Shown in pieces: positions 1-5,080 of a DNA stretch of 5,080 nucleotides. The notes below the pieces were generated by a model. The model was not told the DNA's origin, did no database searches, and saw only the letters and a program-made list of their open reading frames with translations. The position numbers were made by a program, and so were the translations under genes. This DNA comes from Verrucomicrobiales bacterium. GTDB taxonomy: Bacteria; Verrucomicrobiota; Verrucomicrobiia; Limisphaerales; UBA1100. The DNA is taken from positions 1 to 5,080 of the forward strand of contig WTHG01000203.1 in the NCBI GenBank assembly GCA_011523245.1, read 5' to 3'. The first letter of the stretch is position 1, and each line of letters begins with the position of its first letter.

Positions 1-23
1 GTGCTATTGGATATGCTTGTCAT
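1..23 (-). CDS. Possible start of a fourth gene in the lipid operon (partial, cut by window edge)
   Basis: An ATG on the minus strand begins 16 bases after the stop of the DUF1365 gene and opens a frame reading MTSISNS before the window ends. An AGAGA stretch lies 8 bases upstream of the ATG and could serve as a weak ribosome binding site, which is better than what most genes here have. The short gap and shared strand suggest it belongs to the same operon. Seven codons are too few to identify the product. From the usual neighbours of this gene pair, a SAM-dependent cyclopropane fatty acid synthase-like methyltransferase is one guess, but nothing in these residues shows it. It could also be a chance ATG. 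Confidence 0.4.
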
Positions 24-39
24 GAATAGATTCTCTGCT

Positions 40-846
40 TCATCGTTTCTCTCCCCGAACTAGGCCATTTTGCAGTTTTGGATGTTCGGCTTTCCGATGG
101 TGTTCAAGGCCCTTCAGTTTTAACTTCAGTGCGTGCCAATGGATTAGGGTCATTACTTTTATGGTTAGGAGAGGGTATTTAATGGTAAACCAAAGGAGTT
201 TTTTCGTAGTAAGAGGTTGTGATTTGCCAGTTAATGAGCTCGCCAGAACTTGATTATCACCATCGTATTCGTCAATTCGGATGTCCAGCTTGCTGCCTGG
301 AATGCCAAGGTCAAATTCGAACTCCAGTTCCAGACTGGAAAATGGGGAGACATAAAAGTGTTTGGGAACTCGCAAACGAAAACGGCCATTAGTGTGCTCA
401 GCCAAGATGTAAGGTTTCATCTCCCGGAAAGTATTGCTAACTTCAGCTACAGCACAGATCGGCTCGGATTTGCTATTCGATATAAAATAAAAAGAGACGG
501 GATTAAAAATATATCCCGCTACTCTCGGCATAGTGATCAGGAATACTCGGGCGTCTTCCGGGCAATTGACCCCATGCTCTTCACAATAGGAGAGAACTTT
601 TTTTCGGGCAGTGCGATCATCTGGTTGCATGTGATCTCGATCGTAGAACGAGAATAAGTTGAACCGATTATAACTCAACGGCACTAACTGGTTGGTTACT
701 TTTTGTACGTCATTCAGCTCAATCCCGAGAAGAAACAGCTGGTAAACAAAGCGATGATTCTTCGGGTGCTTGCGGTGGTGCATCACCTGGCACTCATATA
801 TACACGATGCTAGTTCCACAACGGTCGTTTCAGGATTGTCTCGCAA
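40..846 (-). CDS. DUF1365 family protein, probably lipid-modifying
   Basis: The 268-residue product matches the DUF1365 (COG3496) family over nearly its whole length. Visible family motifs, numbered from the TTG at 846, are VMHHRKHPKNHRF (21-33), NRFNLFSFYDRDH (60-72), RVAGYIFNPVSFYF (108-121), EVSNTF (135-140) and KHFYVSPF (162-169), then a C-terminal LTIKVMTLIHWHALKLKLKG segment. No signal peptide is seen. The biochemical role is poorly defined; members are found beside COG2907 flavoproteins and cyclopropane synthase-like methyltransferases, and one is linked (from memory) to furan fatty acid formation in Rhodobacter sphaeroides. The start is uncertain: TTG at 846 overlaps the upstream gene by 37 bp, while GTG at 819 overlaps by 10 bp and still keeps all conserved motifs. 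Neither has a clear Shine-Dalgarno, so translational coupling is likely. Confidence 0.93.
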   Translation of the reverse strand: MRDNPETTVVELASCIYECQVMHHRKHPKNHRFVYQLFLLGIELNDVQKVTNQLVPLSYNRFNLFSFYDRDHMQPDDRTARKKVLSYCEEHGVNCPEDARVFLITMPRVAGYIFNPVSFYFISNSKSEPICAVAEVSNTFREMKPYILAEHTNGRFRLRVPKHFYVSPFSSLELEFEFDLGIPGSKLDIRIDEYDGDNQVLASSLTGKSQPLTTKKLLWFTIKYPLLTIKVMTLIHWHALKLKLKGLEHHRKAEHPKLQNGLVRGEKR

Positions 847-2087
847 AGTGTGATAGCTGAATTTAGGGCATCTTCATGAAAACCATATTTAAAGTAACTT
901 CCACAGAAATAGATTTTTTGGGTTTCTGATCTTCGGTTGAGTTCGTGGAGCTTCGGTTGAGCATCCACCGCAGCCTTATCGAAGAGAGGGTGTTCGAATG
1001 GTACCTGTTTGATAATCGAGTCAGGCTTTACTTCGTCCTCTCCGTTAATACTTACAAAGTAGTTAACTTTGTCAGAGACGTTCTGAAGATTATTCATCCA
1101 GTAAAGTGTGCGTGGAGTAAGTTGGCCTTCTTCATCCTGCTTGATGCGATAATTCCACGATGCCCAGCAAAGTCTATTCTTGGGCATCGTTGAGGCGTCC
1201 GTATGTAATGTACCGACATTGTGCTGATATTTGAAATTCGACAACACGGCCTTTTCCTCGTCCTCAGGGCAATTGAGCATTTCTAACGATTGATCAGCAT
1301 GACTCGCCAAAATCACTTTGTCGTACTCATCTGATTGCCCGTCTTGGGTGCAGACAACCACTTGGTTTTCTTTTCGGTGCACTTTTTGAACCGTGCTTTG
1401 GGTGCGGATTCTGTCCTTGAAAGTTTCGGTCAATCGCTTGACGTACTCCCGAGATCCCCCGTCGGGAGTTAGCCATTGGTGTTGGGTTTTAAGGCCCAAG
1501 AATCCGTGATTGTGGAAGAAACGCAGCAGTGTTGTGGCGGGAAATTTTAGCATTAATCCCGGCGGGGTAGACCAAATGGCTGAACTCATGGGGATAATGT
1601 ACAGCTGGAAAAAATCCTCTCCATATCCGCGAGATTCTACGTATTCCTCCAAACTGTGTGAATCGTATTGGCCTGATTCCAGTGCTTCGACAGCCTCGCT
1701 ATTGAACCGGTTGATTTGAAAAAGCATCCGCCAATGGCTTAGGCTAAAAATATTTTTACGTTGCCCAAACAAATGATTTAGACCTGATCCACAATACTCC
1801 AAACCTTTGGGCAGGTGTTGGACACTGAAGGACATGTTGGATTGTTTGTAGGGAACTTTTAGTTCATCAAACAGACGAGTCAGATTGGGATAAGTCTTTT
1901 TGTTAAAGACCATAAAGCCCATATCGATGGGGATTTGTTTCCCAGACTCCTCGGCTTCAGCCGTTAAGGAGTGACCGCCAATATGCGTGTTCTGTTCGTA
2001 CAGGTGGACGTCATATTCTTTTTGAAGGAAATGTCCACACGCCATCCCTGAAATACCGGTGCCGATAATTGCGAGTTTTGGTTTCAT
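810..2087 (-). CDS. FAD-dependent amine-oxidase-like oxidoreductase (COG2907 type)
   Basis: This 425-residue protein carries an N-terminal Rossmann dinucleotide-binding motif, GTGISG at 9-14, with the ribose-binding acid E31 and the GGHS motif at 37-40 typical of flavin amine oxidases. Hallmarks of the COG2907 branch follow: IPMSSAIWSTPP (165-176), FHNHG (191-195), GGSREYV (210-216), and near the end FCGS (394-397) with YGFHED (401-406), the FAD-closing segment. Length is normal for the family. It is probably cytoplasmic or membrane-associated and acts on fatty acyl chains, although the family name suggests amines; homologues are annotated as cyclopropane/cyclopropene fatty acid synthesis proteins. 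Its ATG overlaps the desaturase stop as ATGA, with a weak GGAAA site just upstream, so the two are co-transcribed and probably coupled. The exact substrate cannot be told from sequence. Confidence 0.93.
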   Translation of the reverse strand: MKPKLAIIGTGISGMACGHFLQKEYDVHLYEQNTHIGGHSLTAEAEESGKQIPIDMGFMVFNKKTYPNLTRLFDELKVPYKQSNMSFSVQHLPKGLEYCGSGLNHLFGQRKNIFSLSHWRMLFQINRFNSEAVEALESGQYDSHSLEEYVESRGYGEDFFQLYIIPMSSAIWSTPPGLMLKFPATTLLRFFHNHGFLGLKTQHQWLTPDGGSREYVKRLTETFKDRIRTQSTVQKVHRKENQVVVCTQDGQSDEYDKVILASHADQSLEMLNCPEDEEKAVLSNFKYQHNVGTLHTDASTMPKNRLCWASWNYRIKQDEEGQLTPRTLYWMNNLQNVSDKVNYFVSINGEDEVKPDSIIKQVPFEHPLFDKAAVDAQPKLHELNRRSETQKIYFCGSYFKYGFHEDALNSAITLCETILKRPLWN

Positions 2088-3019
2088 TTTTCCAAATCCC
2101 GTATTCTACCTTCTTCAAGTATGCGGTCCGGTACAGGTTTGAGGTCACTCACAAGGCCAAGCCAGGACATGATTTTTAGCCCATAATAGGTCGGATCAAT
2201 TTCCCACCAATAAAATCCTTGGCGAGTAGAGTGCATATAGTAGTGGTGGTTATTGTGCCAACCTTCACCCAGAGTAACGAGGGAGAGCCAGAAGTTGTTC
2301 TTGCTATGATCCGTTGTATCAAACCGACGGCGGCCGTATATATGAGCTAGAGAATTGATAGTTTGTGTGCCATGAAAAAGAACTGTAGTGCTGATGAAGA
2401 ATCCCCAAACCACAATTTGCCAACCGCTAGTTTCCAGACTGGGCCATCGACTGGCCGCCCAGTCTCCCAAAAAATAAAGACTCACGCCCAATAATAAGGG
2501 GACGATCTTATTGAAGCGATTCAGGTAAACCAGTTCAGGAAATCTCGCAAAGTCTTTGATAACATCATAGTCGGTGGCAAAATTTCGGGGGCTAGTAATC
2601 CACCCCATGTGAGACCATAGGAAACTGTGGGTATGTGGTGAGTGTACATCAGTTTCGTTGTCGGATTCCTTGTGGTGTTTTCTGTGATGGGCGGCCCACC
2701 AGAGTGCCCCCCTTTGAGCTGCCGTACCCGCGGCGGCAGCAAACAAAAATTGCATGGGACGACTTGTCTTAAACGATCGATGAGAGAAGTACCGGTGAAG
2801 AAAAGCCGTTATGGCGAACATCCTTGTAAAATATAAAAACACCGCCACCCATATTGCAAACCAGCTCCAACCAACCCAGATCACGCCCAAACAGCCTGCA
2901 TGCAAAAAAATCAGGGAAAAACAGCGGTTGCCATCCAGTTCTCCGTCTGAATTGGGGGTACCCTTCCGTTGATAGTCTGTGTCGAAAGTGTTTACGGCTG
3001 ACTTGATATTTAATTTCAT
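2084..3019 (-). CDS. Acyl-CoA (delta-9-type) fatty acid desaturase
   Basis: A 311-residue integral membrane di-iron desaturase (PF00487, COG1398-like). The three histidine boxes are intact: HRYFSH at 75-80, HHRKHH at 111-116, and HNNHH at 255-259 within GEGWHNNHHYYMHS. NSLAH at 222-226 supplies the further histidine usual in acyl-CoA desaturases. Hydrophobic stretches at about 34-64, 89-101, 170-185 and 203-217 fit a four-pass protein with the histidines on the cytoplasmic face. The family inserts a cis double bond into saturated acyl chains using O2 and an electron donor; the donor is not encoded here. The first gene of the lipid operon, it starts 79 bp after the propeller gene ends and overlaps the flavoprotein start by 4 bp. 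No clear Shine-Dalgarno precedes the ATG. Position of desaturation is inferred from the family only. Confidence 0.95.
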   Translation of the reverse strand: MKLNIKSAVNTFDTDYQRKGTPNSDGELDGNRCFSLIFLHAGCLGVIWVGWSWFAIWVAVFLYFTRMFAITAFLHRYFSHRSFKTSRPMQFLFAAAAGTAAQRGALWWAAHHRKHHKESDNETDVHSPHTHSFLWSHMGWITSPRNFATDYDVIKDFARFPELVYLNRFNKIVPLLLGVSLYFLGDWAASRWPSLETSGWQIVVWGFFISTTVLFHGTQTINSLAHIYGRRRFDTTDHSKNNFWLSLVTLGEGWHNNHHYYMHSTRQGFYWWEIDPTYYGLKIMSWLGLVSDLKPVPDRILEEGRIRDLEK

Positions 3020-3098
3020 AACCGCACTGACAATGATCGATACAGTTGCGAGATGAGGTGCTGACGGTCGTGAAAGCTTCTAATTAGGTCAAGCCCGA

Positions 3099-4355
3099 TC
3101 AAGGGACTATGACACTTGGCTTCCAGTCATATACAGCGATCGCCTTTAGCTCACGGATGGCGATTTGGCTTCCTGAGACTGCAAGGTGCGCCCAAGTTTC
3201 CTGACTGGAAACCTTCTTGGAATCAAGGATATCAAGTTTTTCGGGAGTGGCATTAATGAGGTAAAGCATACCATTCTGGTCTAGGCCCAGTATTTGGCTT
3301 CCTTGACGTACTAAGCTCATGTACTTGCCAAATCGTTTGTCACTGACCCAAGCTTCCTTACCTGTCTTGAGATTGTAACATGCGAAACGTTGATTGCGCA
3401 GGTGCAGGTAAACATGATCCTTATACAGAATCGGGCTGCACATGTATGCTTGCCCTTTGTTTTCCCAAAGTTCAATGGCTTTCCAAGCATCACTTTCGCG
3501 TTTAATCCCATAGAAATGTGAGCGACCACCATAAGCGCTCGTGTAAACGCCGTCCTTATAAGGGAGAGGCGTCAGAATATTCATTCCACGAAAAGCTTTG
3601 ATGGGTTGCTTCCATAAAACTCCACCGGAGCTGATGTCTACACCGGCCAATTCAGCTCTGGACTGAACCAGAATTTGCCGCTTGTCGCCCAAGGTTGCGA
3701 ATACTGGAGAGGAGAACGCGCTGCCGTACATCCCTCCTTTGTCTTTCATTGTGCGCCAGACAATTTTCCCAGTGTCCTGTTCAATTTTGCAGAAGCCAGC
3801 TCCAGCCTGCATATAAACAAATTTTTCATCAACCATGGGGGAGCAAACGCATCCGAAGGTAGGCAACGGTGTCTTGAGCTGCTTTGGAAAATCAATCGCC
3901 CAAACACGCTTACCTGTATTTGCATCAAGGCAAAGTAAGTGGTCCCTTATACCCGCTACGAACAGTTTACCATTAGCCAGAGCTGGCGTGCTGCGAATCC
4001 AGCTTCCATTTGCTCGTGCAAAGAATGGCACACTCATTTTGCCCGCCCATTCTTGCCGCCACTTTTCCTTACCTGTTACCCGATCCAATGCTCGTACCAC
4101 TTCATTATTTCCGGATGACTCTGTGACATAAATGGTCGTTTGATCCATTACAGGGCCCGAATAGCTGGCCCCCAATTCCACTCGCCATGCCGACGAAAGA
4201 TGGTTGGGCTTCAAGTCATGAGGCCAAGGCTTGCCTGTAACCACCCCGTCACGGTTTGGCCCACGCCATTGGTTCCAATCGTTTGAAGGTTCTTTTTTCG
4301 CTGAAAAAACATAATTTTGAGCACAAAAGACTACAAGCAACAGGGTTAGTTTCAT
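3099..4355 (-). CDS. Secreted PQQ-like beta-propeller repeat protein
   Basis: The product (418 residues from ATG at 4355) begins with a signal peptide: K2, a hydrophobic core LTLLLVVFCA, and a likely cut after FSA at 17-19. The mature end carries WNQWRGPNRDG (27-37), the opening motif of PQQ_2 (PF13360) propeller proteins abundant in Planctomycetota and Verrucomicrobiota. Repeated blade signatures of the form (A/V)xDxxTGKxxW follow, such as ALDRVTGKEKW, CLDANTGKRVW, KIEQDTGKIVW and CYNLKTGKEAW, with a C-terminal ETWAHLAVSGSQIAIRE closing segment. No catalytic domain or heme motif is seen, so a scaffold or binding role outside the cytoplasm is more likely than a quinoprotein dehydrogenase. A GTG at 4370 would add five residues; ATG is preferred because the peptide is tidy and a TATAAA box (4376-4381) would place transcription start near that GTG. 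Its link to the lipid genes is unclear. Confidence 0.9.
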   Translation of the reverse strand: MKLTLLLVVFCAQNYVFSAKKEPSNDWNQWRGPNRDGVVTGKPWPHDLKPNHLSSAWRVELGASYSGPVMDQTTIYVTESSGNNEVVRALDRVTGKEKWRQEWAGKMSVPFFARANGSWIRSTPALANGKLFVAGIRDHLLCLDANTGKRVWAIDFPKQLKTPLPTFGCVCSPMVDEKFVYMQAGAGFCKIEQDTGKIVWRTMKDKGGMYGSAFSSPVFATLGDKRQILVQSRAELAGVDISSGGVLWKQPIKAFRGMNILTPLPYKDGVYTSAYGGRSHFYGIKRESDAWKAIELWENKGQAYMCSPILYKDHVYLHLRNQRFACYNLKTGKEAWVSDKRFGKYMSLVRQGSQILGLDQNGMLYLINATPEKLDILDSKKVSSQETWAHLAVSGSQIAIRELKAIAVYDWKPSVIVP

Positions 4356-4427
4356 CGGAAATAAATTCACGGTAGTTTATACGTTAAGGAGTCTTTTAGG
4401 TTACTACAAAGCGACAATATCGCACGA

Positions 4428-4589
4428 TCAGAAAAAAATCAAAATGGATTGGCCAATTTTTTTGAGTGGCATTACCACCTCAAAAAGGCTGCTAGGGTTG
4501 GATTTGCCTTGGCCGATAATGTCCAAGGCGGTGCCTTGATCGCCCGAGGTGCTGATAATCGGCAGGCTGAGGCCGTTCAGGGGGCAAGA
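4428..4589 (-). pseudogene. pdxA: 3' remnant of a pdxA/pdxA2-type 4-phosphate dehydrogenase gene
   Basis: Directly after the kinase stop codon (4590-4592), and in the same frame, 53 codons run to a TGA at 4428-4430. They encode GLSLPIISTSGDQGTALDII followed by GQGKSNPSSLFEVV, which matches the extreme C-terminus of PdxA (E. coli has GLPFIRTSVDHGTALELAG and GRGKADVGSF at this place). The family is about 330 residues, so some 280 N-terminal residues, including the metal-binding histidines and the start codon, are missing. The otherwise conserved DHG is DQG here. No start codon or ribosome site precedes the homology, so it is very probably untranslated. Kinase-PdxA2 pairs are known for D-threonate breakdown, where the kinase product is oxidised by PdxA2; this suggests the partner was lost by a deletion from about its start to near its end. 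Confidence 0.8.
4459..4486. repeat. Inverted repeat (hairpin) within the pdxA remnant
   Basis: TTTTTGAGTGG (4459-4469) is followed by CATTA and then CCACCTCAAAAA, its reverse complement with one extra C. The RNA would form an 11-bp stem with a single bulge and a 5-base loop. T runs lie before and A runs after the stem on both strands, the reverse of a standard intrinsic terminator. On the minus strand, however, a further T7 run follows at 4432-4438, so a terminator for the kinase/pdxA transcript built from this stem and that run cannot be excluded. A perfect 10-base palindrome, ATTGGCCAAT, sits between them at 4448-4457. Confidence 0.45.
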
Positions 4590-5080
4590 TTATTTTGGCC
4601 AAACCGAGTCCGGCCAATCGTAACTGCCCGGCTTGATGAACACGCGCGGGACCCCTTCAGTCGGACACAAGGCCGGCAAATCAGTTGCCGCCAATGCCAC
4701 GGTTTGGAGCTGCCGCCATTGTAGTCGATCTAGTGCTGTCCTAGCTGTCGTGCCACCCTCCAATAACAAGCGCGCCACATCCATCTGGGCGAGCACCATC
4801 GTCATTGCCTGCGCCAGACGCGATTCCAGCAACGGCGCAGAGTCGACTGCCTTCACGCGTCCGATGGCCAGCATTGCCACGCCTTGTTCGGCTAACGCCG
4901 TGCAGGTAGTCCGCACCCAGGCGTGCATCGCAGCCGGATTTTCGCTGTGCCCCAGCAGCTCAGAGGGCATTGCACACACCGGCACACCGCACGCTTCGCA
5001 TTGGCTGGCTCGGCCGAGGCTCCAAGCCGCGAGGCTGCCGCAGACAAAGAGCGCGGGTCCATCGGCTGAGGTGAACTCCA
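4590..5080 (-). CDS. Four-carbon acid sugar kinase (DUF1537 family), C-terminal domain, 5' end outside window
   Basis: The frame is open to the right edge, giving 162 visible codons ending at TAA 4590-4592. It corresponds to the nucleotide-binding C-terminal domain (PF17042): ALFVCGSL near the first visible residues, then ARLLLEGGTTARTALDRL (GG at visible residues 108-109) and the closing FIKPGSYDWPDS. About 260 N-terminal residues, including the sugar-acid binding domain, should lie beyond 5080. A GTG at 4985 could be mistaken for a start, but family similarity continues upstream of it. These enzymes phosphorylate threonate or erythronate with ATP in the cytoplasm; a D-threonate kinase (DtnK-like) role is suggested by the pdxA remnant that follows, but substrate cannot be fixed. 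GC is about 62% against about 45% in the other genes. Whether the kinase still works without its dehydrogenase partner is unknown. Confidence 0.88.
   Translation of the reverse strand, partial: EFTSADGPALFVCGSLAAWSLGRASQCEACGVPVCAMPSELLGHSENPAAMHAWVRTTCTALAEQGVAMLAIGRVKAVDSAPLLESRLAQAMTMVLAQMDVARLLLEGGTTARTALDRLQWRQLQTVALAATDLPALCPTEGVPRVFIKPGSYDWPDSVWPK

Noticed and set aside
250..657. A 135-codon open frame on the plus strand
   Set aside because: It lies wholly antisense to the DUF1365 gene, whose motifs are unmistakable, and its translation shows no recognisable family.
931..961. Direct repeat of CTTCGGTTGAG, two copies 20 bases apart
   Set aside because: It is only 11 bases, lies inside the flavoprotein coding region in two different frames, and the encoded residues fit the gene, so chance is enough.
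3020..3098. Possible terminator or promoter between the propeller and desaturase genes
   Set aside because: A TTGACC hexamer is present on the minus strand, but no -10 box lies at proper spacing and no GC stem followed by a T run was found.
4376..4381. TATAAA on the minus strand as a -10 box for the propeller gene
   Set aside because: The position suits the ATG at 4355, but there is no convincing -35 element 16-18 bases upstream, so it was used only as support for the start choice.
4449..4724. A 91-codon plus-strand frame over the pdxA remnant and kinase end
   Set aside because: It begins with TTG, is antisense to clear kinase and PdxA homology, and has no recognisable motifs.
4590..4985. 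A separate 131-residue gene starting at GTG 4985
   Set aside because: Kinase-like sequence (ALFVCGSL) continues in frame upstream to the window edge, so this is an internal codon of a longer gene.

Overview
The window comes from a bacterial chromosome, probably of the Planctomycetota/Verrucomicrobiota (PVC) type. That inference rests on a secreted PQQ-type beta-propeller protein opening with a WxQWRGPNRDG motif, which is very common in those phyla, on the general lack of strong Shine-Dalgarno sequences, and on a four-carbon acid sugar kinase next to pdxA-like sequence. The phylum is an inference, not something proved here. All genes lie on the minus strand, so the biological order runs from the right edge to the left.

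Right end (about 4430-5080): the C-terminal domain of a four-carbon acid sugar kinase (DUF1537 family), cut by the window edge. Its stop codon is followed at once, in the same frame, by about 45 recognisable codons of the extreme C-terminus of a PdxA-type 4-phosphate dehydrogenase that has no start and no N-terminal body. This looks like the scar of a kinase-pdxA2 pair after a large deletion. The block is about 62% GC against about 45% in the sampled parts of the rest, so it may be transferred DNA or an assembly join.

Middle (3099-4355): a secreted PQQ-like beta-propeller protein of unknown role.

Left (1-3019): a tight operon of an acyl-CoA desaturase with three histidine boxes, an FAD-dependent amine-oxidase-like protein (COG2907 type) and a DUF1365 protein. 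The genes overlap by 4 bp and by 10-37 bp. The first codons of a possible fourth gene lie 16 bp further on. The three products probably act in sequence on fatty acyl chains: the desaturase makes a double bond and the flavoprotein/DUF1365 pair modifies it further. Related pairs lie beside cyclopropane fatty acid synthase-like methyltransferases in other bacteria and have been tied to furan fatty acid synthesis in Rhodobacter sphaeroides. No methyltransferase is visible here, so the final product is open.

No tRNA, rRNA, CRISPR array, insertion sequence or integrase was seen.
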